From the NCBI GenBank assembly GCA_946122785.1, contig CAMGYJ010000011.1:56532449-56596448 (forward strand): DNA of 64,000 nt. The letters are read 5' to 3'. Position numbers and translations under genes: made by a program. Positions within the stretch are counted from its first letter, which is position 1. Every line of letters begins with the position of its first letter. The notes beneath the pieces were generated by a model, which was not told where the DNA came from, did not search any database, and worked only from the letters and a program-made list of their open reading frames with translations. This DNA is from Linum tenue. Its lineage: Eukaryota; Streptophyta; Magnoliopsida; Malpighiales; Linaceae. Below are positions 31,527 through 42,995 of the stretch, piece by piece.

Positions 31527-34169
31527 CCATGTTGGAGACGGCGTGGCAGTCATTACACCATTCGTGCAGGTCGCTAATAATGTAACAAGAAATTTCGCTA
31601 CCTTAAGACAGTTAGATCTTATTGCAAAAGATATTGGGAGGAGAATTAGGGATTAGGGATCGAGGAAGATAGAATTGGGGGAAGATTTGTGGAATAACAA
31701 GAGGGTAAGTGAGGGATGAGCAAGAGAGGCAGGACGAGGAGAAGAGGAGGAAAGAATTCAGTAAGTCTACGGAGATTAGAAGACTAGGTACAAGGAATAA
31801 TTCTTCCGTATTTTATTTATGAATTTCAATCCACAACTACAATTTGTATAGTCCGAGCAAATTCTATTAAACTAAAATAATTCAAATATCCAAAAATCGG
31901 ATAAAAACCAGATTTCTATCAATTGTCTACTCTGGCTAACTCGCACTGATTCAGGAAAAATATCATCCCAAATGATTCATATATAAAGAATATTGTTGTT
32001 TAAGGTTGGCATAATTACTTTACTCATTTATATGATAATTTTCTCCTTAATAGGAATTAGGAAATCTAAAGCCGAAATCATGCAGAACTTTCAATGAGGA
32101 ATTTGAATGTGACAATGTCGATTAACCAAGTTAGATTTATAATGAAAATTTGATAAGATGACATTTAATGAAATTTTGGATAATACGAATTACCTAGAAT
32201 TTGAGCTATGGTATGTAAATTATTATCGTGTGAATTCAGTTATCTAGACGGTTGACGCTATTTCAACCTGATCGAACCAATATGACAACTTTGAATAATT
32301 TTATAGACACCAAAATATAGATTCAAATAAAATCCAACGAATCTCATTCAAAACTTAAATTCAATCAGTTCGAATTCAACCCAATCTCATAATAACAAAT
32401 ACACTGGATGTGGATAAATACCACCAAATCCAATCCAATTTTGAAATGGATAAAGTGAATTAAGCCAAATAAGCTAATAAATCAAATACTGTCATTCCTG
32501 CCACCCAATGTTTATTCTAGGGTTAATCCCTATACTATATCGATTCAACAATTACATCCTTATATCATGAACTTTCACAAACAAGTTCCTATACTATATT
32601 TTTCATCCATTTCCAGTCTCTACATTAAATATATGTCCCTATAATTTGGTCACGGCCTCATTAAGTCCCAAATGATGTGGGAGACTTAAAGAGTTAATTT
32701 GAGAGACAAAACATGGCTTTTCAATATACTTGACATGTTAGTCATTCATGTCTTGCTTACTAACCACGACTAAATCCTAACTATTACCAACTTGGATACA
32801 ACTTTTAACCAACATATTAGAAATAGATAAACGACATTATATCTATAGTATGAAGATGTGTTCATAAAAAAAATCATAGGATCAGGACATGGTTGTCAAA
32901 ATGGTATAAATATAGGGAGGCATTAGGCATTAACCCTTTGTAATAACTTCACACTCCATTTCTGCAGAAACTTCCACAATGAGCTGCCATAAAGAAATCT
33001 CCATCTGTTGCAAAGATCACATGTTGTCCTTCATTTTCATTTACAGGACAACCTCTGACAAGTGCCAACAACTTGCACCATTCCAGAGATGAGTGATATA
33101 CTGATATGCAACAAACGACACAGATGGCAGGAACATGATGAACATAATCAATGGAGATCCTAATCCAAAAATTTCTCTGAATCTACAGTAATTACCATTT
33201 CTGTACCAGGCTAGCAAGCTTAAACCTACTTCCATAATAGGATCTCCAACCCATATGCCTTTCATTTTCCCCTAGACACTCATTTCAATCCATCCCACAT
33301 TTCCAAAGTTCCAGTTTCAATCCAACACAAATGAGATCTGCCCACATTCACAGATATCAGCTGCAAAGTTGCAGTCAAATACAGGCCACATACCTACCAA
33401 TCTACAGGTGAAAGATCAAACCTTTTGTTATAGCTTTCAACAGTAGTTGTATTCTTCTTCCCTTCTATTTTCCAATCCCAATCTAACCCTCATTTCTTCT
33501 TTTTCCCTGAAGTTGATTTCAGCCCCATCCCAATCCCACAAGGTCCAAAACTGCTTTAGGGAGATCAGTGTCTATATTGCAGCTGGTGGGGCAGAAAAAG
33601 CACTATAAAGCAGCTAGCTCTACTGTGGTTCACAGCATTTTCAGAAATCTGAACGCCAAGAAACCCATCCCCTTAATCCAAGCCACATAAAGCAAGAAAA
33701 GGTGACAGTAATGGCACCATTTTGCTGCATATTCCTTTCTCAGCCTCAATTCTTTCTTTCTACTTCATGTTAATCCCTTTTCTTCCTTCCCCAATCAATA
33801 TCACCTTTAACTTTGCCTTACAACTTTAATACATATTGATCAATCTAATGCTCTCTTGCTAGAATCTTCCACTACCCAAAAGTTTTTTATTTGATTTAAA
33901 GAGAGTACAAAAGCTATTGCCTTTATCAAGAACACAAGAAGCAGCAGCAGTTGTATCTTTCCACTGCTCCTTAGTGGAGAGTCATCAAACCTTTTTCTCT
34001 TTCCCAGTTCAGAGATTTTGCCTATAAAAAGGGGAACTCCCTTCAAGACCCAAGTGGCAAAACACAAAAGCACTACATTTCTCTTCACTATTCTATTCAG
34101 TTCTCTCTTTCTTTCACCAAAAAGACTGCTCCTTTTCCCATCCACTCCTGCTCCCAGAAGTTTGCAACC
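31527..34169. other. Upstream region of the NPF gene, no further gene supported
   Basis: AT-rich sequence. Around 31527-31830 is a purine-rich segment of unknown origin that might be part of a decayed retroelement. A 74-codon minus-strand frame at 33041-33265 has hydrophobic stretches but no recognisable family. The last few hundred bases before 34170 should contain the NPF6.2 promoter. Confidence 0.4.
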
Positions 34170-37100
34170 ATGGTTAGTATTATAACAACTTGATTTTATT
34201 GGCCAATACTGTTTAATATTAACAACTTTGTTGGAGGTCATTGTTTCATGTTGGTTATTGTGCTCTAAACTTTTTCCATAGGATGGGAAGATGAGTTGGA
34301 CAGTAGTAGATGCTGTGGATTACAAAGGTTTCCCTGCTGACAAGTCCAAGACTGGTGGTTGGGTTCCTGCTGCACTCATCCTAGGTTTGTTTCTTCCTTC
34401 AAAATTTTCCCTTCCATTGCTGGTTTCTGGCTTCATTGTTCATGTCATGCTTCTGCAATCCATATTGAGGGAGGAGTTCATAGCTAACATATCATTTCTT
34501 ACCATGAAAATGGATAGGAAAACCCAGAAAAGTCCCATATTTAATAGCAGTTTCCAGGTGCTCCTATGACATGATTGGTACGAAATGCATTCTTAAATCG
34601 TCGTAGTACTAGAGCCTTCAATAACCGAAAGGGTCATGTTTGATCCTAATCATTAACCTCCAGAATCAATACAAGGTATATTATGTACTGAAAAAACTTC
34701 AAGTCACAAAAAACATGCGTATAATTATTGAGACAAACTAGTTCTCGACCATCCAGCCTCTATGGCTACCATTCAACCCAAATCTGATGTCAGTTTCTCA
34801 TTAGAGTGATCAAGCCTCACGAGTTAAAATCTTCACTAACTACTAATGGATATTGTACTAGTGTCCAGAAACAAACAAGCAAATTATGTATGATAACGTG
34901 TTGCACTTCACTTCCAAAATATATGTCAATTAAGTTGGACTACTACTACAGAACAAAAGTGCTCAGGCTCCCACTATAAATGTTTGGTCTGTGGAAGATG
35001 ATGACAACAGTGAAGTCATTTTCTGTTTTGGGATTTTGGGAAGGTAGATGTTGTTGATAAAAGAAACAATATTCTATCTTAGGTCAGTCTGTGCATGTGC
35101 CCATTTTACAAAGATGCTGAGCTGAAATATGTTTCCTGTTCCCATGATTGTTTTTTCTCTTGCTTTCTCTGTTACTTACTTTTACCAAAGTGAATAAGTA
35201 AAAAAAAAAAAAAAAGATACAGCATGACAACACAAAGTTGAAAAGATCAAAAGATGGATCCTCACTTTCTGATAAAAAGGTTTCCTTAAAAAAAAATGAT
35301 TCACCCACCACTGTCAAATCTGGTTAAAAAGGGTGGAAATGATGCTTTACTTTTACCTTCCCAGTAACTATTTACAGCATCAGAGGCTAATTAACCCTAG
35401 CCTTCTCTTATTGAACCAGGGATTGAGATATGTGAGAGGCTGTCAACAATGGGAATTGCAGTGAACTTGGTGACATATCTCATTGGAACAATGCACATGC
35501 CAAGTTCAACTTCAGCCAATGTGGTCACAGACTTCATGGGCACATCTTTCCTCTTGTGCTTGCTTGGTGGCTTCCTTGCTGACTCTTTCCTAGGCAGATT
35601 CAAGACCATTGCCATCTTCTCTGTTGTCCAAGCCCTTGTAAGCAAACTAGACCCAAAAAAGTTCCAATCTTTTCATAACCCCCAAGAAAACAAACAATTC
35701 CCTCATTTGATCCTTGAACTTTCTTTATCATCAGGGGACTGCAGCATTAGCAGTGGCCACAAAACTGCCACAGCTGAGGCCACCACCATGCCATGCCAAC
35801 AACAGCTCCTGCACACCAGCAAATGGGTTCCAAATGGGGATTCTGTACATGGCACTGTACCTCATAGCACTGGGAACAGGTGGATTGAAATCGAGCGTGT
35901 CAGGTTTCGGTACAGATCAATTCGACGAGAAGGATGACAAGGAGAAGGCTCAGATGGCTTACTTCTTCAACAGATTCTTCTTCTTCATCAGCTTAGGAAC
36001 CCTCTTGGCCGTGACTGTCCTTGTCTACATACAGGACGAAGTGGGCAGGAGCTGGGCCTATGGAATCTGCTCTGCCTCCATGTTCATAGCAATTGGTATC
36101 CTGCTCTCCGGAATCAAGAAGTACAGGTACAAGAAATCCATGGGGAGCCCAATAGTCCACATCCTACAAGTAATTGCAGCAGCAATTGGGAAGAGGAAGA
36201 TGGACCTGCCATATGATGTCAATTTGCTGTATGAGAGCAATCCTGATGGCACAAGGATTCAGCACACCGACCAGTTTCAGTTCTTGGACAAGGCAGCAAT
36301 TGGTGTTCAGAGTGATTTTGAGACTAAAAATGGCCGCAGGGGATCGGAGCCTAACCCGTGGAGGCTTTGCTCCGTGACCCGGGTTGAAGAAGTGAAGATG
36401 ATGGTGAGGTTGCTGCCGATTTGGGCGACGACCATCATATTTTGGACGACTTATGCACAGATGATCACTTTCTCGGTGGAGCAGGCTTCCACCATGGATA
36501 GGAAAGTTGGGAGCTTCGAGATTCCGGCGGGTTCGCTTACCGTGTTCTTCGTGGCTGCGATTCTGATCACTCTGGCTGTCTATGATCGGTTGATCATGCC
36601 TGTGTGGAAGAAATGGAAAGGCAAACCAGGTAAGACTTTATGCACTCAGAAGGACTTCTATACAAATTAATGATTATTTAGTGGTCAAGTTGGAAGTGAA
36701 AAAAGTTCATGGGGTAATTACAATTTTTGGACATGAATTTTAGGAGAGGTTACCCTTTGGTCTTTAAAATTATTTATCTAAATAGCTCGATTTTTTTTTA
36801 ATAACAAGCTCGAAATTCTTGAAGCTAGCATAAGACTCGATTTCATATTTAGGGTGTACAAAAACTACATATCACTTGCTTACACGATATCTCAAAATTA
36901 AATATTGCTTAGGGTTGGTGGATTCGAAATTTTTTATGAACTCATTAGATCTTTGGTTAAATTAGCTTTTAATATTCGACTTTTAGCAAATTCTCGATTG
37001 ATTTTTACCTTCAACCGAAAAATCATATCTTGGTGTTTGACAAATATTTAAAAAATCTAAGTTGTTCAGAATTAAATGTTATTTGTTCGATTTCTTATGC

Positions 37101-38127
37101 TTAATTCATCGTTACTTACCATAAGAGATTATCAAAATTTACACTTTTTTGTTGTTGTTCAACAACTTAAAAATAATATGGAGATGCGGGGTATCGATCC
37201 CCGTACCTCTCGCATGCTAAGCGAGCGCTCTACCATCTGAGCTACATCCCCAGACAATCTTAATTAACACTATAAAACGTTTTTCAATGATGAATAGTTT
37301 TTTTTATGAACTCAATCATCATATTTTAACGAATCACTATCGTCGAATCTCGAAAACCCGTATTTTTAAAATGCATAACAACTTCTATCATATATCACTC
37401 TTTCCAAACAATATATTTATCCCACCAAAATAACATCTAAAATAAGGACTCAATTACACAAATTACAAACAAATAGGACTAAAAATTACATATTTCCCAA
37501 AAATTACCAATTAGCTCACCATTCTCTGTTCTCACACTTCCCCTGCCTCTCCAACACACTACAGGTTTCAGCAACCTCCAGAGGATAGCAATCGGCCTAG
37601 CTCTCTCCACAATCGGCATGGCCGTCGCCGCCCTGGCCGAAAGCCGCCGCTTGTCCGCCGCCAAATCAATGACCACCGCCACGAAAACCGTCCCGATATC
37701 GGTCTTCCTGCTGATCCCACAGTTCCTCCTGGTGGGTTCAGGGGAGGCATTCATCTACACAGGGCAGCTGGACTTCTTCATCACACAGTCCCCGAAAGGG
37801 ATGAAGACGATGAGCACGGGGCTGTTCCTCACCACGCTCTCCCTCGGCTTCTTCGTCAGCAGCTTCCTGGTCATGGTGGTGAAGAAAGTGACTGCTGGTG
37901 GTGGAAATGGTGGACAGGGATGGCTGGCTGATAACATCAACCATGGAAGGCTCGATTGCTTCTATGGGTTGTTGGCTGTTCTTGGAGTGGTGAATTTTGC
38001 TGTGTTCTTGGTGTGTGCTGTCTGGTACAAGCCTAGTGGGAAAGAAGGTGATGGGAAGAAGTTGAATGGTGGTGGGTCTTTGGAGGTGATGGAGAAGAAG
38101 GCTAATGGGGTTGAGGAGAAGTGTTAG
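34170..38127 (+). CDS. NPF6.2: NRT1/PTR family nitrate transporter NPF6.2 (NRT1.4 type)
   Basis: Five exons: 34170-34172 (ATG only), 34282-34384, 35420-35637, 35735-36629 and 37565-38127. They give 593 residues with about 12 membrane segments. The proton-coupling ExxER motif is EICER (38-42). Thr98 in RFKTIAIF corresponds to the regulatory phosphothreonine (Thr101) of Arabidopsis NRT1.1. The nitrate-binding His of NRT1.1 is replaced by Tyr (WTTYAQMITFSVEQ), as in Arabidopsis NRT1.4. Long shared segments such as NLVTYLIGTMHMPSSTSAN and AFIYTGQLDFFITQSPKG support NPF6.2 over NPF6.3 or NPF6.4. NRT1.4 is a low-affinity petiole nitrate transporter in Arabidopsis, and the same role here is inference. 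The last intron carries an antisense tRNA gene. If the one-codon first exon is wrong, Met5 in exon 2 is the alternative start. Confidence 0.93.
37179..37251 (-). tRNA. tRNA-Ala (anticodon AGC) inside the last NPF6.2 intron
   Basis: The 73-base gene folds fully. The acceptor stem is GGGGATG/CATCTCC with discriminator A, and contains the G3:U70 wobble pair that marks alanine tRNAs. The anticodon loop is centred on AGC. Box A (TAGCTCAGATGG) and box B (GGATCGATACC) are present. A TTTTT terminator lies just downstream at 37169-37173. It is transcribed opposite to the host gene. Confidence 0.96.
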
Positions 38128-38940
38128 TGGGGAGAAAAGATGAACTAAGAGAGGGTTAATTGGGGTTTGGGATGGTGAAAAAGGGAAATTAATGTGTTTG
38201 TAGCTTATAGTTTGGATGTACATTTAGGAATAATGTTGGGTTGGTGGTTCTATTTCCTTTTTTGAATGTTCTTTTTTTAGTGTGCTTTTGTTGGTTAATG
38301 GGAAGTCGAGGTGTTGATCTGGTTTCGTTTCTCGAAATTTCTAAGGGAAATGAGTGATCGAGTTTCAAGTTTTATATTTATGTGTAGAATTGTGGTGAGT
38401 TTCGTGTTCGAAGTAATGAAAAAGGAGAAATCCTTGCGTAAATTTTGTGGTCTCGGTATCGATGACTTGTTAATGTTGAGATTCAAATCGTTCAAGAGAA
38501 ATTTAATGTAGTTTAGTGTTAGATTATGTATTTTCGTAACGTATAAGTTCTGTAATTAAAATGTTAGGTTTACTAGTAATAGGTTTTATGAATGTCGGGG
38601 GTCTAGAACCTAAGGGTCGAGTAATTTGAAAAGTTGAATTTATGAGAGAGTTCGAGGTTCTAAGCATTTGCGAGTAATAGAAAAGTGGCATTATTATTGA
38701 TCTTAAACTTGGAGATTGCAGGTTTGAATCCATTAAGTAACACCTAATTAAATACAAACTTATATCACCTTATATGAAAAAGAACATAACCAAACATAGA
38801 GTTAAGAAAGAAGAAGATATAGCTCCAATGAACATTCAAGTAATTAATTAATTTCTATGTAAGAAATCCCACCAAAAAATTACAACGCTTTAAATACAAA
38901 AGACCCAACTCCGAAATCTCCTCCCCTCAATTTTGCTATT
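38128..38940. other. 3' flank of NPF6.2, no gene seen
   Basis: 3' UTR and AT-rich intergenic sequence without recognised features. Confidence 0.4.
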
Positions 38941-39115
38941 GTGCTCACAGGACGTCTGTGAGAACATGCTCACAACGCCTCAAGTCTATCGGATCGCAAA
39001 TTTTTTTTATCTACAATAATATCACATCATCCATCCAACAGTTGCAGAGCATCTACCCTTAGTTCAACTTACACAAGCCAATATAAGCACGTTCTCACAG
39101 ACGTCATGTGAACAT
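38941..39115. mobile_element. MITE-like inverted-repeat element (about 175 bp)
   Basis: The left end GTGCTCACAGGACGTCTGTG and the right end CACAGACGTCATGTGAACAT are inverted copies over about 30 bp with a few mismatches (arms include GAGAACATGCT and AGCACGTTCTC). The interior is AT-rich and non-coding. I could not see a clear target duplication, so the superfamily is unassigned. Confidence 0.6.
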
Positions 39116-41581
39116 CATACTCGAGATTTGCCCCCTTATACCACAACCCCTATCCTCCACTATGTCACTAATTGTGCAACTTACCTACTAATACCAAATC
39201 ACCCAACAATAAGATCTAACTATCCATCTAAATATCCCACTAACCCATATACTTTATTCTAATAGCAGAAATATTACTACTCAAGGTCCATTCTAAATTG
39301 GAGCAATTACTCCATCAATCTATCATCACCTTCAAAGAAAAAAGTGATTGGAGCATGAATCCAACCCTAAATTTGGCCTAATCTCTTGCACATTAAAGGT
39401 TAAAAAGGACCTCCAAACGCATCTAAGAATCAACAAATGGGAGATACATGTCTCTAAGTTCTAATTGTGCATTCATATTCATGAAAAAGGAAATGGTAGG
39501 GTCTTCCCCACTCTAATCAAAACGAATCAAGCCACAAAGTTGTTTACACTAAAAAAGCACTATTCCCAATGGAAAACAAAGGAGTGAAAAGAGGTGTTGA
39601 TTTGATTATAGCAAGAGACAATGGGAGGAGGAGGAAGAAGACCGAAAGCATTGGATCTCAGTCATGGAGTGAGTGACGTTTCCTAGGAGGCAAAACCCCC
39701 CACCATGACATGATATTGATAGCTCCTCTATGAATATGTCACCCCACCTTCAATCATTTCCAAGGAGAATAGTAGTAGTAGGACAAGAAAGAGCAAAGTT
39801 CTTTGAGTGTTGCCGACTTAAATGTCGTTCTCTCCGTTTGAATGAGTTTTTTGTTGCGGCGGAACTGATCGTATCTGAAGGATTACGCGACTTTGTCGTG
39901 TTCATACATAGTAGAGCTGTAAAAAGTCATTTTGGCAACTATCTCCTGCTGCTTGGAGAGGACTCGGCTCTATTTTACTATATCTTAACAACAACAAAAA
40001 AAAACACATTAGATAAGCATGGGTTGTTCTTGGTTTACTGACTGAGTATTTGGTTCGTGATTATTCACATAAGATCTGGCGTGTACTCGTGAAAACGAGA
40101 TATGCCCCACAGGAGGAGAGTCCGTAGTTTGGCCAGGTTCGGAATCAGATCATACCATGACTTGAACATGATGCTGGATGATGCAACGTACACAGTAATT
40201 ACAAGAAAACTGGTAGCACAGAAACCATGTGCCGTTGCCCATGAATCAATCTTTGCTTCTCATCACTTCATTGAATTCAATCAAGCTAGTATGCATTCTG
40301 GACCCTTCATTTGGAATCTTGTACAGTTCGAATCATATTGGACCATCATTGAGATCATATGTTGTGATGCCGTCACCATCCTCAACTAGATTTGATTATC
40401 CAACATCGAAGGAAGGAGGAGAAGGAAATGTTGGGGAACAGAACAGAGGAGCAGAAAACAGAGTCCTCCACTGTTGAGAATCAGCATCTAATCTAATATA
40501 ATGGGCATTGAAAGGCGTTCCCCTGTTTTTTTTTTTTGGTAGGTAGGATGTCAACTTTTTCATGAACTTTTCGTCTATAGCCAACCGAAAAAACCAACCA
40601 CGAAAATCGAAACCGTTCCCCTTATTTTGCGAATCACGCGCCTCCAACAAATCTCCTCTAGAATCGCCCCCTCCTAACATGTCCATCGTCACTTATTGGT
40701 CAGTCTTGTCGATAACAACCTTAGGCATCAGGTTATAGTGGAAAACGCTCTGCATGCCCATCTGAGCCATGCATCGTGCAGGGCGGCCAAAATCTATATA
40801 TATTATAGGTACAATTGAGGTTGTGTCGTTATGACTATGAAGCAAAGATTATGAAACCGTACCAAAAGTTATACCGAAAAAGTTAGTGGTCGGGTGTTTT
40901 GTAATAAAATAGTGGTTTAATCACGGTTCAACAGTTTTGTACTGATAAAATTGCCTTATCATTTCGAACTCGGTACTCGATATTTTCGATTGGACCAACC
41001 GGTAAGGTTTCTTTTAATAGTTTTCAAAGCAAAGGATTATAGAACGCCACTTCAACGGCCCATGAGCTCCAACTGGAAGTTGAAATATGGATTACAGTTT
41101 GGGCCCGATCTGTCTAATTTGAGGCTCCAGTTAGACCTCGCTTTGTCGGGCTCGCCTTGGGGAAATAAAGGTTTAACAATCGTGTAAGCCATTCCAAGTC
41201 CAAGCCCAAAACAATAACATGGTCCCACACTCCCATAAGCTCATTCTTCCCTAAAAAAATAAAAATAAAATTGTAACGAAACAAAAAGAAAAGACACGGT
41301 CCATGGACCACGATTCACGTTATAACATGGACCAAATCCTAAAGTGACCTTTGTTGTCGTTTTTGTGCAAGTTAGGTGATAACAGATTTCGAAATCATGT
41401 GGAAGAAAACAAACATTTAACAATCTTAATCCTAAAATATACTCTAGTCTCTAGCGTCCAATCTCAAGTATAAGAAAATGATAGTCCATACTTTTAGCTT
41501 TTAGCTCACAAAATTACTAAGTTATCGAAAAAATTGAGGTACACTATTGAATTTGTGAATGGTGTTAATTTCCTTCCTTTT
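39116..41581. other. Gene-poor intergenic region
   Basis: Several frames of 75-105 codons occur (for example 39730-40041 and 40102-40389), but none shows a family motif, splice context or codon pattern like the neighbouring genes. I do not call a gene here. Confidence 0.4.
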
Positions 41582-42330
41582 TAGACTAACTCCAACCCAT
41601 GAAGGGGAATTTAGCTCCCCAAATGGCCAAATATGGCTTTTTAGCTCCCCAAACCCACTTTTCACTCCAACCCTATAAAAAGCTAAATTTAGCTTCCCAT
41701 TTCCATTTTTCAATTTATTTCAATAAACCATACTTATTTGACCTCTAATTTTTATATTTCACTTTAATTTTTTCATAACTCGTTATTAGTTTTGAATACA
41801 AATTTTTTGATGTAATTTTTTTTAATTCCGAGATAATTTTTTTTTCAAAAATTAGTCGTTAAAATATGACCGTTTTTTATGGCCGTTAAAATATGATTGT
41901 TTTTTCGTCACTACATCAATTATTTCAAATTGAATCACAAACAACCAATGAGAATAGAGAAAAAAAATCCAAAACAAATTGGCAAAACAAATTCCCTCAC
42001 TACAAAAGTTAAAAGAAAAAAAAAAAAGGTAACAGCACGTCAGCTGCGGAGAAGGGTGCCGGACGCGCGCCTGGGGCGCACGCGCGCGGAGGAAGACCTT
42101 CCCCCGCGCGCGTGCGCCCCAGGCGCGCGTCCGGCGCCCTTCTCCGCATCTGACAAACAAACCCACTTTTTGGAAGCCAAATATCACTCCCCACCCCAAA
42201 ACCCAGCCAAATTTCCCTTCCAAATTCCCAATACCCATTTTTTGCTTCCCATTTTTTTGTGGGTTGGAGCTTGAAAAAGAGCCAAATTTGGCTTTTTAGC
42301 ATTTTAGCTCCTTGGGTTGGAGCCAGCCTA
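41582..42330. mobile_element. Inverted-repeat element with CTCCAACCCA termini and an internal GC-rich palindrome
   Basis: The left end is TAGACTAACTCCAACCCA. The right end, reverse-complemented, is TAGGCTGGCTCCAACCCA (15/18 identical). Subterminal words (TTTAGCTCC, CCAAATTTGGC, GGCTTTTTAGC) recur inverted at both sides. The middle holds the palindrome described separately. No transposase and no clear target duplication were seen. Confidence 0.6.
42039..42154. repeat. GC-rich near-perfect palindrome with arms of about 50 bp
   Basis: Left-arm words GCGGAGAAGGGTGCCGGACG and CGCGCCTGGGGCGCACGCGC are repeated inverted on the right, with only two mismatches seen. About 13 bases (AGGAAGACCTTCC region, itself palindromic) form the centre. 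The surrounding few hundred bases are AT-rich. Transcribed, it would form a long stable hairpin. Confidence 0.93.
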
Positions 42331-42995
42331 GAATGATTGATTAGTCATTTTGTTTAGTTACCGTATTCAGACTCGTGTTTTAAGTCTTAACGAACTCTGG
42401 TACCTACGTTCAAACACGCTTTTTTTTTAACCGACGTCAAACTACTGGCATGCTTTTTTTTTAACCGACTTCAAGATATTAACATACTAATAGCTGCTGC
42501 TTTCACACCGATTGAAACATGAAGCTCGAGTCAATATCATCATCCCTAAACCAAAATCATTAAGGGACAACAAAAATTTTGTATTATTAAAGTAGGTAAT
42601 TTCAGGTGGCTATTCCATCTGGAAATCAAAAAGATGTCTCACTCCCAGCTAATTACTTCTCTTCAATCCAACCATCACCAAACAGACTCGTGTCCTAGTT
42701 AAAGCACAACTCCAAAAGAAAGATGGCTAGAATCCATCCCACCTTTATGATCAATCGCCTCTTTTTGTACATAGGAATATTTTTGGTAGTTGAGCGTTTG
42801 ATTTTCGGATCGACCAGAGTCTCCATAATCACACTGTCTACCTCCAGTAACGGTCACCATTGCTACTCCCACTACCACCACCGTTGCTTTTCCCCCCCAA
42901 CCCCACCACCGCCATTACTGAAGATTCTTTTTTCTCTCCTCCTCTTTCCCTGACTTGGGTTTTCCTCTCCACCCAAAAAAGCTCCCATCTTGGCA
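42331..42995. other. Promoter and 5' UTR region of the GT14 gene
   Basis: AT-rich sequence turning C/T-rich from 42860, with CCACCACCG and CTCTCCTCCTC runs as in plant 5' leaders. A short duplicated motif CGCTTTTTTTTTAACCGAC lies near 42418-42470. No other gene was seen. Confidence 0.4.

Noticed and set aside
33041..33265. 74-codon hydrophobic frame on the minus strand upstream of NPF6.2
   Set aside because: No family recognised and no neighbouring exons or splice sites to extend it.
37738..38223. 161-codon minus-strand frame over the NPF6.2 last exon
   Set aside because: His/Pro-rich antisense shadow of a well-supported transporter exon.
39730..40389. Two 95-103 codon frames in the gene-poor region
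   Set aside because: No conserved motifs, and adjacent sequence is AT-rich and unlike the coding regions in the window.
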